Positions 14,827 through 24,000 of a stretch of 37,152 nt of DNA are shown one piece after another. The notes below the pieces were generated by a model, which saw nothing but the letters and a program-made list of their open reading frames with translations, had not been told where the DNA came from and made no database searches. A program made the position numbers and the translations under genes. Each line of letters opens with the position of its first letter. Within the stretch, counting starts at the first letter, position 1. The stretch spans positions 1 through 37,152 of IMG/VR virus record IMGVR_UViG_3300034044_000059, one strand, 5' to 3'. Source of the stretch: a virus.

Positions 14827-16044
14827 ATGAATTTAAAACCAACCACTGATATTCAGCGCAAACCACTTGAAGTTGTACTGGGTAAGATTAATAGCCAAGA
14901 CCCAGATGAATCACAACGCGCTGGTTTATCTCTTATCAGAGAAGCCAAAGAATATGGCTTAAATGTACGTGACTACTTAACCTTAGCGGTTGATGTTCGT
15001 GCTTCTAATAAAGAAGCTAACGGCATGAAATATAACCCTTATATGTTAGGTGAGGGTCGTTTTATGACTGGTTATGAAGCGGCTATTTCAGAGCTTAACT
15101 TACCATTTAAAAATGACTTTAGCCAAGGTGTCACATTACAAGCTGCGGCTGATACTTTTAGCTCTCGCGCTGGTACACGTGCGTTATTCCCAGAAGTAAT
15201 TGACGATATGTTGCAGTGGGCAACACGCCAAGAGTTCTTGGAAAATGCCAGTAACTTAGTAGCTCAATCACGTACTATTAAAGGTAATGAGTTAATTACT
15301 CAAGCTATCTTTGATGACCAAAACCCTAGCGGTGGCTCACCAATCGCTGAATTAGCCAACATTCCAGTGCAGACTTTAACAAGCTCTGACCGTTCTGTTA
15401 GCTTCTTCAAACATGGTTCTGCTATTCGTACTTCGTATGAATTTGAAAGACGTGTAAGCTTAGATGTACTAACTCCATACGCAAGCCGTATTGCTCGTAA
15501 CTTAGAAATTAGTAAAGTTAAGCAAGCAACTAATCTATTGATTAGTGGTGATGGTGTACATAATGCGGCTGATACCGTAGCAATCACTAGTTACAAAAAT
15601 GGTGATATTGCTGGTGGCAAAACATTAAAAGATAACTATATCGCTTTAATGGATTTCTTAGTTCAACGTGCTAAAGCTGGTACGCCAGTTGATACAATCG
15701 TTGGTAACTTAGATATGTATTTAGAGTTATTCTTAATGTTTACGCCTGTGACTGGAAACAAATCTGTTTCTGAACACTTGCAAGACAAAGGTGCTCCTAC
15801 TGTATCACTTAACTTACCATTAATGAAAGGTGTTAACTTTGAGTTATCAAGCTCAATGCCAGCTGGTAAATTAATGTGTTACAGCAAAGCTGATACCTTA
15901 GAAGAATTGATTGAAGCAAACTCTCAAATTTCTGAGTCTGAATCAGCAGTTCGTAACCAGTCTATTACGTATGTTAAGACTGAAACCTCTGGTTATCGCT
16001 TGATTTATGGTGATACTCGTATGATTTTAGACGTTACTGTTTAA
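14827..16044 (+). CDS. Major capsid protein, 405 aa
   Basis: Size, position and sequence character fit an HK97-fold major capsid protein. A helical N-terminal region of about 110 residues is followed by LFPEVIDDMLQW (start of the shell domain) and a mixed alpha/beta body ending in strands (YRLIYGDTRMILDVTV). The N-terminal region could serve as delta domain. GGAG and ATTCGACGATG both mark the start. A strong terminator follows, so this gene probably ends an early-late transcript, allowing a high capsid level. Confidence 0.85.
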   Translation: MNLKPTTDIQRKPLEVVLGKINSQDPDESQRAGLSLIREAKEYGLNVRDYLTLAVDVRASNKEANGMKYNPYMLGEGRFMTGYEAAISELNLPFKNDFSQGVTLQAAADTFSSRAGTRALFPEVIDDMLQWATRQEFLENASNLVAQSRTIKGNELITQAIFDDQNPSGGSPIAELANIPVQTLTSSDRSVSFFKHGSAIRTSYEFERRVSLDVLTPYASRIARNLEISKVKQATNLLISGDGVHNAADTVAITSYKNGDIAGGKTLKDNYIALMDFLVQRAKAGTPVDTIVGNLDMYLELFLMFTPVTGNKSVSEHLQDKGAPTVSLNLPLMKGVNFELSSSMPAGKLMCYSKADTLEELIEANSQISESESAVRNQSITYVKTETSGYRLIYGDTRMILDVTV

Positions 16045-16052
16045 AACATCCT

Positions 16053-16089
16053 AAAGCTAGGTATGCACTTGCACATCTAGCTTTTTTTT
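16053..16089 (+). terminator. Intrinsic terminator after the capsid gene
   Basis: AAAGCTAG (16053-16060), a 16-nt loop, CTAGCTTT (16077-16084), then further T residues. The stem is 8 bp. Confidence 0.8.
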
Positions 16090-16110
16090 ATCTATTTGGA
16101 GAAGACACCA

Positions 16111-16458
16111 ATGTCAAAATTAATTGTTGAAACCACAGGTTCATTTATGCTGGTGATGCACGATGGTGATGTAATTCAGTGGAACAGACCGTCAGTTGTC
16201 CGTACTTCAACCTTTCTTCAAGAGCGAATAGCTAATGGTCAGATTCGCGTCTTAATTGATGACGTACCAGATACCGCAACTGATGAAGCTTTTGCCGAGT
16301 TTTTTGCTGATTCTAAAGATTTAGATAGTGCTGCGGCTAACTATTTTTCTAGCTTAGAAAAAGATGAAGATGTAGCTGATAGTTCATCTAATGAAGACGT
16401 AGCAGACAAAAAGCCAGCTAAGAAAGCTACTGCTAAAAAGCCCACTACTAAATCCTAA
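16111..16458 (+). CDS. Hypothetical head/neck protein, 115 aa
   Basis: The ATG at 16111 is chosen over a TTG 15 bp upstream because GGAG lies 9 nt before it. The first 60 residues are globular (ETTGSFMLVMHDGDVIQW). The last 45 are acidic, then Lys/Ala/Pro-rich (KKPAKKATAKKPTTKS) and surely disordered. It lies between capsid and connector genes, so a head-completion role is likely but not shown. Confidence 0.65.
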   Translation: MSKLIVETTGSFMLVMHDGDVIQWNRPSVVRTSTFLQERIANGQIRVLIDDVPDTATDEAFAEFFADSKDLDSAAANYFSSLEKDEDVADSSSNEDVADKKPAKKATAKKPTTKS

Positions 16459-16472
16459 GTGAGTTTACTACG

Positions 16473-17162
16473 ATGCTAACAGTAATTGAGGGTAGAGGTT
16501 TAGACCTTGAATTTTTTAGGACTGAGGACGTTGAACTAACACCCGACTCAGGCTCGGTTTCTGTTAGTATCACTAACTTAGAAAACCAATTGTTACAAAT
16601 CTCAGGAGAAGATACACCTGAATTGGCGTTACAAATTCCTGAGGGTGAGTTAACTGTCTCAGCAGGAGAACTTGCTTCTTTCTATAATCTTCGCGCTGAT
16701 TACACCCTTAATGGTGTAGATAAAGTCTACTATGATTTAATCAGAGTTATAAAAAATCTCCCGATAACTGTTGCCCCAACAACAGTTCAGAATATTTTAG
16801 GGGTTTCAGAACTTGAGCTTGAGAGTTCACAAATAGACATTTACGGCTATTACATGGAGCTTACATCACTCCTAGCGGTAGATATTTTTTCTGATGTGAG
16901 CAAGATAGTAAAAGCTAACCAACTTTTAGCTTATTTTGCAGCCTTTAACGAATTACAAACTCTCTCATTGAAAGTCCTCCAAACTTTCAGTGTCGATGAC
17001 TATAAGAAAACCCGTTACTCGAATGTTGAGTTGCAGAAATTATCAGAGATAATTTCTCAAAAATATTGGTCACTTCGCAGTGAATTTGATGCCAGTGGTG
17101 CATTGCCACAAGAACCATTAGTTCAGTTTGCTACCCGAACTGATGTAGTTACGGGAGCCTAA
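16473..17162 (+). CDS. Probable head-tail connector protein, 229 aa
   Basis: An N-terminal beta-rich part (residues 1-95) is followed by a helical part (from TTVQNILGVSELELE), whose helical character and place after the capsid gene suit an adaptor/connector. Not recognised by motif. The start ACTACGATG retains the last bases of the start motif. Confidence 0.55.
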   Translation: MLTVIEGRGLDLEFFRTEDVELTPDSGSVSVSITNLENQLLQISGEDTPELALQIPEGELTVSAGELASFYNLRADYTLNGVDKVYYDLIRVIKNLPITVAPTTVQNILGVSELELESSQIDIYGYYMELTSLLAVDIFSDVSKIVKANQLLAYFAAFNELQTLSLKVLQTFSVDDYKKTRYSNVELQKLSEIISQKYWSLRSEFDASGALPQEPLVQFATRTDVVTGA

Positions 17163-17163
17163 T

Positions 17164-17646
17164 ATGCGACTCCCAAAATATAAAATTGATAAATACCTTG
17201 TTCGGGCTATCATTACCAAGCCAACCCCAGATTTAAAAGCCCTATTACCTGTACGTAGTCTTGTACATCTACCGTTAGCTTACCCTGTTTATGGTGGTGA
17301 AATACTTTACAGGAATAACAAACCTTATATTTTACTAGCTGACCATCACGAGCATCTACTAGGTAGGGTTTTTTCTGGTCTTCACATTAATACCTCAGTT
17401 GAAGTAATTTATTTCCAAGAAACCATGCACCCAGTTACCAATATGTCTAATGGGAAAACCGAAACCAGTCGGGTAACAGTCCCAGCGGTAATTGAGGTTG
17501 GGGCTGAGGTAACAGATAATAATTTGACGTCTAAACAAAATATTTATTATCTAGGTACGGCTGTTAGTCTAGACGATAAAATAGATAATGTTCGCGTTCG
17601 TAAAGTCGATTTAATTAGTGGTGTGTATAGAGTAGAGGCTTATTAG
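17164..17646 (+). CDS. Probable head-closure/neck protein, 160 aa
   Basis: A beta-rich protein of the size of head-closure or tail-completion proteins. It begins 2 bp after the preceding stop, with GGGAG upstream, so it is co-translated with the connector. No diagnostic motif is seen. Confidence 0.5.
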   Translation: MRLPKYKIDKYLVRAIITKPTPDLKALLPVRSLVHLPLAYPVYGGEILYRNNKPYILLADHHEHLLGRVFSGLHINTSVEVIYFQETMHPVTNMSNGKTETSRVTVPAVIEVGAEVTDNNLTSKQNIYYLGTAVSLDDKIDNVRVRKVDLISGVYRVEAY

Positions 17647-17648
17647 TC

Positions 17649-18596
17649 ATGGTTGGGTTTATCTCAAGTTCCTATACTGAGCGAGGTCTTCTAGAAGACT
17701 TTGATTACTACTATGGGAATTTGCTGCGGTTGGCATCTACTGAAACTAAAATTAGATATGAAGATAAGGTAAAAAAAGTAGTTTTAGACCACTTAAAAGA
17801 CCTGTTTTTTCGTGTAGCTGACTTTTTGGTTCAATTCAATAATGCTGACCGTATAAACCAGAAAACCTATGCTTGGCGTAGCTTTGGTTACCCAACGACG
17901 GCACCATTAACGACTAAGTTCCTTTTGTATAAATCTGAGGGTAAAGGACAGGCTAACTTGTGGAATCAACAAGTTTTACGTGGTTCGATCAGACAATCAA
18001 AAAGACCTAAGCATATCGCGCTATTTAGACAAGTAAAAGCTACTAGCCTAACAGGTAAAGACTTAGCAAAAGAACTCTATACTACGTTTGGTGGGGTGAA
18101 TGTTCAAAGTTACTCCGCTGGAAAAGATATTTATAAAGCGGGTGTAACCATTAGAAACAATAAACCCTATCTAACCACTAGTACAGGGACAACAAGAATT
18201 TCATGGGCAGACTCAATAGACTACAAATACAGTCATTTGGTAGATAAGCTCCCAGAGGGTGTGTCTTATATTGGTAACGGTCGCTACACCTATTATGGTC
18301 GTGGTGGTTTGGGTTTAGCTAACTTAATAAACAAATACAACATCCCAACGGATGAAAAAATCAGTATCTTTGATAACTTACTTACCTTGTTATCTTATAG
18401 TGATTCAGGTGACCCAATAGCCGAAATGCTTAAAAAAACCAAAGTCTTTGATGGTGACGATGGTGAACAATTACTGGATGTTATTATTGGTTTGGGTAGT
18501 CAAAAGCATCCGTTCTTAACCCCTTTTATAGGTAATGACTTGTTTGGCACTAGCAGCAAAAGTCTATTATCAAAACTAAACAAACTTGTGGAGTAG
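17649..18596 (+). CDS. Neck/minor tail protein of unknown type, 315 aa
   Basis: Starts 3 bp after the previous stop behind GAGG. Helical N-terminus (YEDKVKKVVLDHLKDLFFRVADFL), then basic Gly/Lys-rich regions. Position is that of lambda Z or HK97 gp10-like tail completion proteins, but it is longer than those. Not recognised. Confidence 0.5.
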   Translation: MVGFISSSYTERGLLEDFDYYYGNLLRLASTETKIRYEDKVKKVVLDHLKDLFFRVADFLVQFNNADRINQKTYAWRSFGYPTTAPLTTKFLLYKSEGKGQANLWNQQVLRGSIRQSKRPKHIALFRQVKATSLTGKDLAKELYTTFGGVNVQSYSAGKDIYKAGVTIRNNKPYLTTSTGTTRISWADSIDYKYSHLVDKLPEGVSYIGNGRYTYYGRGGLGLANLINKYNIPTDEKISIFDNLLTLLSYSDSGDPIAEMLKKTKVFDGDDGEQLLDVIIGLGSQKHPFLTPFIGNDLFGTSSKSLLSKLNKLVE

Positions 18597-18601
18597 TCCT
18601 C

Positions 18602-19051
18602 TTGAACTATTACTTAAATACACTAGCTTCATTACTCAGACTCACTAACGACTATGCTGGTGTGTTATCAACTGATTTAGGTACTCCATTTAAACCACTT
18701 AATTTTGACGCTTATTCAGATATTATTGCTTTACCAGCAGGGAATCTAGTGGGTATAGAAAACCTAACAATGACTAGTCAAAACGACAGCTCTCCCTTTT
18801 TTGAACTCTCAGTTATGATAACCGTAGCTACAGAAAACGATGTGAACAATATGCTTTTATCAAAAGCATTAAACTATTTGTTTTCAAAATTACAGCCAAC
18901 ACATACGTTCATGCTTTATGATGAAAGTAGTGGGGCTGCTATTGGAAAGGCAACGATATTTGGGAGAGTAAATATACTCCCCGTAAATAATACCAGTGGG
19001 AATACTAAAACGTTTCAGTCTATTAACTTCGAGGCTGCGTTTACCGTTTAA
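18602..19051 (+). CDS. Tail terminator-like (gpU-position) protein, 149 aa
   Basis: Begins with TTG at 18602 behind GGAG at 8 nt. Length and position just ahead of the tail tube gene match tail terminator proteins that cap the tail and join it to the head. The sequence is beta-rich and ends KTFQSINFEAAFTV. Its last 11 bp overlap the opposite-strand gene at 19041. Confidence 0.6.
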   Translation: MNYYLNTLASLLRLTNDYAGVLSTDLGTPFKPLNFDAYSDIIALPAGNLVGIENLTMTSQNDSSPFFELSVMITVATENDVNNMLLSKALNYLFSKLQPTHTFMLYDESSGAAIGKATIFGRVNILPVNNTSGNTKTFQSINFEAAFTV

Positions 19052-19361
19052 GTATTAGCCCTAAGTCTAGGACTGATGCGCAGATAGCTATTTGAAAAGC
19101 TTGTTGTCTAGTATATAGTGTCTTAGAACAATAAGTGTCCAACTTTGTGAGTTCACAGGTGGATAATCTTAATGTAAAATGTTTTGTAGATGACTTAATA
19201 TCAAAATCACGCATATCTGGTGTTGGTAATTGATTATCTAAAAAATGATTAATTAGCGTAACTAATTTTTCAGAATTAGTTTCACAATTAATCGGTGCTT
19301 GCTGTGCAAGCGTTATGATAGCTTCGGGGCTTCGGATCGCTATAGGGTGTTTCTTACTCAT
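19041..19361 (-). CDS. Ribbon-helix-helix DNA-binding protein, 106 aa
   Basis: A real opposite-strand gene inside the tail module: it fills an otherwise empty gap, and its GGAATCACCAATG start resembles the phage motif. The C-terminal 45 residues fit an Arc/MetJ-type ribbon-helix-helix: a strand (HFTLRLS), a helix (CELTKLDTYCSKTL), a turn, then a helix (TRQQAFQIAICASVL). The N-terminal 60 residues are helical. Such proteins bind inverted repeats as dimers of dimers, often as repressors. Being convergent with a late gene, its transcription could also oppose late reading. The target is unknown; the palindromes of the left region are candidates. It behaves like a moron gene. Confidence 0.7.
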   Translation of the reverse strand: MSKKHPIAIRSPEAIITLAQQAPINCETNSEKLVTLINHFLDNQLPTPDMRDFDIKSSTKHFTLRLSTCELTKLDTYCSKTLYTRQQAFQIAICASVLDLGLILKR

Positions 19362-19427
19362 TGGTGATTCCAGTTTCTAAGTGTTAATAGGTATTGAGTA
19401 TAACCTAAAAATTAAGAGGAATCGACG

Positions 19428-20261
19428 ATGGCGGCTGATGCTAAAACCACAAACTTTATGCTAGGTGTTGCGGAAGTAATGCTTGGTAATGTAAATGAAT
19501 TATATGACCTTAATCCTGTAACACATGGTATTGGGCTTGTTAAAAACTTTACGTGCGAGGCTACTAAAGATCGTACAGATTTAACGCAAGGTAGAACAAA
19601 CGATATTGTTTTTAGTATGACAACATCATCAACAACTAAGTGCAATATGGAAGTCTACGAGTATTCTGTATCAAATATGGCTTATGCCCTTGGTTTACAA
19701 GGTGGTGCTGTTACTGTAGCTTCTGGTGATGCGTTAACAACTACTGGTTCAGTAGCTTTTTCTTCTGGTTCAGTTTCATTGTCTTTTGCCGATGGCACTG
19801 GTTTACAAACACCTATCGTGGGTGACTATGTATCATTACGTAATCCTAATTCAGAAAATATCCTTATGGGTAAAGTTTCTGCGGTTACTGGTATTACGGC
19901 TGGTACAGCTTCTACAGCTACAATGACTGTTGATATTGCTGACTTAAACTCTACTCAAACAATAGCTGCTGGAACGTTAGTTTCTGTGGTTAATGTTCTT
20001 GATATTGGTTCAACTGACGTTGACTACGACCTCTCAGCAAAAGTTTCTGGTCAGTTAGCGAATGGTACTTGGGTAACTTTCTTATTCCCGAAAGTACGTA
20101 TTACTTCTGGGTTGTCTATAGCATTTACCACAGATAACTTCGGTAATATCCCGTTTGAGTTCACACCGTTAAAAGCTTCGGCTTCTGACCCGTACTACGC
20201 TGAGTTTAAAGGAGTTGCGGCTAAAATATTGGTTGACTCAATCAAAGCACCTTTAGCTTAA
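19428..20261 (+). CDS. Major tail tube protein, 277 aa
   Basis: Size, position after the tail terminator and before the chaperones, and a beta-rich sequence fit the tail tube protein that stacks as hexameric rings. A Ser/Thr/Gly/Val-rich insertion (about residues 95-175) resembles an Ig-like or surface domain placed inside the tube fold. The start is AGAGGAATCGACGATG. A terminator follows, again compatible with abundant expression. Confidence 0.8.
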   Translation: MAADAKTTNFMLGVAEVMLGNVNELYDLNPVTHGIGLVKNFTCEATKDRTDLTQGRTNDIVFSMTTSSTTKCNMEVYEYSVSNMAYALGLQGGAVTVASGDALTTTGSVAFSSGSVSLSFADGTGLQTPIVGDYVSLRNPNSENILMGKVSAVTGITAGTASTATMTVDIADLNSTQTIAAGTLVSVVNVLDIGSTDVDYDLSAKVSGQLANGTWVTFLFPKVRITSGLSIAFTTDNFGNIPFEFTPLKASASDPYYAEFKGVAAKILVDSIKAPLA

Positions 20262-20282
20262 TACCCATAAAAGCTTAATCTT

Positions 20283-20314
20283 AAAAAGGACTCCCAGTAG
20301 AGTCCTTTTTCTTT
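20283..20314 (+). terminator. Intrinsic terminator after the tube gene
   Basis: AAAAAGGACTC, a 6-nt loop, GAGTCCTTTTT, then CTTTT. The stem is 11 bp. Confidence 0.8.
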
Positions 20315-20353
20315 TATACTGATAAAAATAATTTATACATAGTTGAAACGACG

Positions 20354-20758
20354 ATGACTACCACGCAACAACACATTGATCCACATTTCACATTCAAAAC
20401 CAGTAACGAAAGCTACGACCTATTTATGTCTTTTGGTTTACTGAATCAATTGAGTCGATTTTTTACTGACTTATCAGAGTTAGATGAAATCTACCGAAAC
20501 CCAGAAGTAAAAGGGGCTATCTTAATAGAATGCCTGTCCGAGCGAGATACTCGTGGAGGCATAACATCACCATTCAATTTAATGGAATTGGAATGCACTA
20601 ATGCTGATGTTGAAGAACTTTTAGTTTGGGTTGAGCAACATCTTACTGATTTTTTTGTTCAGGCTCTACGCTTATCCAACCACGCAATTCAGCGCAGAGC
20701 AGCAATACTCAAAGCGACCAAATCAGCCCAGTCTACAGAAGTTGGTACGAGGGATTAA
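20354..20758 (+). CDS. Tail assembly chaperone, G-like, 134 aa
   Basis: A helical protein ahead of the tape measure gene in the position of lambda gpG. It probably coats the tape measure during tail assembly. Codons 99-101 (GAT TTT TTT) create an in-phase T-TTT-TTT slippery heptamer (20650-20656) for -1 frameshifting into the next frame. The start AAACGACGATG lacks a Shine-Dalgarno sequence. Confidence 0.75.
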   Translation: MTTTQQHIDPHFTFKTSNESYDLFMSFGLLNQLSRFFTDLSELDEIYRNPEVKGAILIECLSERDTRGGITSPFNLMELECTNADVEELLVWVEQHLTDFFVQALRLSNHAIQRRAAILKATKSAQSTEVGTRD

Positions 20759-21030
20759 CTACCGAATATAAGTTGTGTTATTGTCTTGACACTACACCTA
20801 GTAACTTAGTAGTTAAGTATTGGCAATACAGTCGTTCTGATATATGTTATCTAACAGATATTAAGGTTGGACGTGAAGTAATTGGCTTTGCACAAGACTA
20901 CGAGAATTTAATTAAAGTGGTTTCCAAAGCTTTAGGTGGTGGCTCAGATGATGCCAAAGAAAAACCTAAAGCAAAAGAACCTAAGAATGCCGAAGAAGCA
21001 CAAACCCTGTTTGCGGCTGTTTTTGGTTAA
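20656..21030 (+). CDS. T-like part of the tail chaperone, made by -1 frameshift
   Basis: This frame is -1 relative to the G-like gene and is open from 20650 to the stop at 21030. The first possible independent start (TTG 20773) has no Shine-Dalgarno sequence or start motif. Joining the frames at T7 gives a fusion of about 225 residues with uninterrupted helical sequence (VYRSWYEGLTTEYKLCYCL). The C-terminal tail is Lys/Ala/Glu-rich and contacts the tape measure in related systems. Lambda G/GT is the precedent; a ratio of the two forms is needed for correct tail assembly. Confidence 0.7.
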   Translation, partial: CSGSTLIQPRNSAQSSNTQSDQISPVYRSWYEGLTTEYKLCYCLDTTPSNLVVKYWQYSRSDICYLTDIKVGREVIGFAQDYENLIKVVSKALGGGSDDAKEKPKAKEPKNAEEAQTLFAAVFG

Positions 21031-21041
21031 AGGAATCGACG

Positions 21042-24000
21042 ATGACGAAAAAAACGCTCTTAGCTGAGATTAAGATTAGTAAAAAAACTACATCTGACTT
21101 AGAGGCTTTTCAAAAGAAACTATCAGCTTTAGCCGCGGAACTAAAAAAAACTGAGGCAGCGTTTGCTAAAGTAGCACCGTCATCACGCGACCCTAAACTT
21201 TCAAAAGCTTTAAAACTTCAACAAAATGATTTAGGTAACTTCCTCAACATTTCTAGAAAGAATTTACTCTCTGGGGTTAAAGACCCCAGTGCGCGTAAAT
21301 TTATAGAAACTCAATTAGCTGAGTTAAAAAATCAGATTCTTGGTAGTGTTAAAACCAGTTTTAAAGAGGGATTGCGCCTAAACTTTAAAGAACTAGAAAA
21401 AGAAGCTTATTCTAAATCTCAATATAAAGCCCCTAGAGGTTCACTCCTAAATAAAGATTTAGGGAAGCTAACCACTAAGGCTGAACTTTCGGATATGCGA
21501 GAGCAATTAAAGCTTTCAAAATCTGCGGCTACTGAGTACGTAAAAAATCTCTCTACTAGTGGTAAGGCTTGGACTAACGAACATAAATTAGCTCAAAACC
21601 AACTAGCGCTTTTTGAAAAGCGACTAAAAGAAGTTAACGAGATGATTCGTGCGTTATCAAGCACGAAATCCTCAGGTGGTGTCCCACTACCTAAAAAGAC
21701 AGCCCATGAACTCGCTCAACTACGTGCTTCTCAAGGCGCTTTAGATGGTTCAGCAAAACGTAATTATAACGGTGGTGCTAATCTATTTTTAAACCAAGCC
21801 CAAGTAATGAGAAATTTTTTGATTATGGGTGGTGGTTTAGGGGCTCTTGGTAGTTCTGCAAGCTTTGTTACTGGGCTAGACAAATCATTTAAACAACTGC
21901 AATCAATTGTTAATTTAACCAACAATGAAATGGAAACACTTTCTAAACGATTGATTGATGTTTCTGAAAAAACCAAATTCACAGCCGTTGAAGTTGCTGA
22001 CGCAGCTATTGTTTTAGGTCAAGCTGGTCTAGGGAAAGACCAAATCGAAAACTCTATTGAAGCTATCACGCTTTTTGCCACAGCCGTTGGTTCAGATTTA
22101 AAAAGCGCTGTTGACTTAGCGACCTCTACGTTAGGTGTTTACAATAAAGACGCCTCTCAAATGACGACTATTGTTGACGAAATGACTGTAGCCATCAATA
22201 ACTCGAAATTGAACCTTGAGAAACTAACCTTAGGTTTACAATACTCAGGTAATATCGCAGCCCAATCTAACGTAACCTTTGAAGAAACTGTCGCTGCCCT
22301 AGCAGCTATGGCTAACTCTGGTATTCGTGCTGGGTCTACTTTGGGTACAGGTTTACGTCAAATTTTAATTGCATTACAAAATCCGAGTGTTGGTTTCAGA
22401 AAACGTGTCTCTGAGCTCAACATTGATATGGCTAAACTCAACATAAGCACTCATGGTTTGATCCCAGTATTAAAAGAATTGGGACAAGCTGGGTTCACTG
22501 TTAATGATGCTATGAAAACTATGCAAGTTAGGGCGGCTTCTGCATATGGTGCATTCATTAACAACATAGACTCCGCAGAGGAGCTTTCAGTAAAAATGAA
22601 ACTAGGTGGCGCAGCAACTAAAGCAAATGCCACTCAAATGAAAGCTTTCTCAAACCAGTTAGACAGATTCGGGTCAACGGCTAAGTCAGTTGTCTATGAA
22701 GCATTCAAACCATTTTTAGAAACGTTAACTAAGATAATTGAAAAGGGAGCTGATTTTTTAAGCTTTTTAAAAGCTGCTGCTCCTTTACTAACAACAATAG
22801 CAACACCTTTGCTTGTTTTAGGTTCTGTATTAGCCACTAGAAGTGTCGCTAGTCTCGGTTATGGTGTAGTGGCTAGTGCTGTTGATAGTTTTAGAGCTGC
22901 TAGAAGCACCCCAAAAATTACAAAGGGTGAAACTGCTTCGGCTGGTAAAGTAATAAAAGAAACTATTACCAAAGGGGGTAGTGTTAGGTCGTTAGCAAGT
23001 GCAGTTTTAAGTGTGTTGAAAGTAACCCCTGTGGTAGCTGCAATAACTACAATTGCGTCTGCGGCTATTCTGGGTTACAGCTACTTAAACAACAAAAGCA
23101 CTCAAGGTTTAAAGAGTGACATAGCCCAAGCTAACGTGAATGAGGCTACCTCAAAATTCTCGAAGTTTGAATCCACTGCAAAGAAAGTTAATAAAGAAGT
23201 TATATCGTTAATTTCAAAGCAACAGTTATTGATTAATGATACTAGTGGTGCTTTGCTAACCAGAGAAATTCAGCGTTTAAACAGAGAGTATAAAACCTTT
23301 GGTTTGTATCTCGACTCCAGTGTTACCTCTTTTGACGACCTATTACATAAGGTTCAAGACTTTCGAGCCAACCTATCAGGCATTGGTGATGATTATAAAA
23401 AGTCTCTTTATAAACAGGGTGGCTTGCTCGACAAAGCAGCCTTTATAGATATTGAAGATTATCTAAATAAGAAACAACAGAAAGCTTCTGAACAAAGACG
23501 TGCTGCTAAATATGAGACTGGCGTAGACAATATTCCTTACGGGAGTTATGGCTATACTCCACCTATAGAGTTACCAGAAAACAACCGACAAAAGACTACC
23601 AAAGCCGCGCTTATAGAAGTACTTGGGTCTAAAGATTTATACAAGGAACTTATAACTAATAGCTATTCTAATGTAAATTCTTTGAAACAAAACTCTGATT
23701 CCGAAGCTGGTTTTGCTCGGTCTAAAACCTATGTTGATAATTTGAATAAAGGGATTGCAGTGCTTGAGGGTTTCTTTAGTCGAAACCAAGATAGCGCATT
23801 CAACATAATTGGTAAGAAAGTTGGTACTTCTGGAACGCAAGTTAAATCTGAGCTAAAAGCAACACTTGAGGACTTTAAGCATGAAATGGAACTTATTACT
23901 AAGTTCTTAGAAACTCGTAAAAATGTCTTTGAGGCTAACTCAGCCTCAGCTAAAGAAACTCAAGCGGCTATTGATGAAGCTCTTGGAAAAAATGGCTTTC

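Noticed and set aside
20773-21030. Independent 85-residue gene with a TTG start
   Set aside because: No ribosome-binding site or start motif; the frame is open upstream to a slippery T7 in the preceding gene, so frameshifting is the better explanation.
21271-21287. Another GGGG...CCCC palindrome (GGGGTTAAAGACCCC)
   Set aside because: Lies inside the tape measure coding sequence and lacks the TCATTGA core; probably coincidence.
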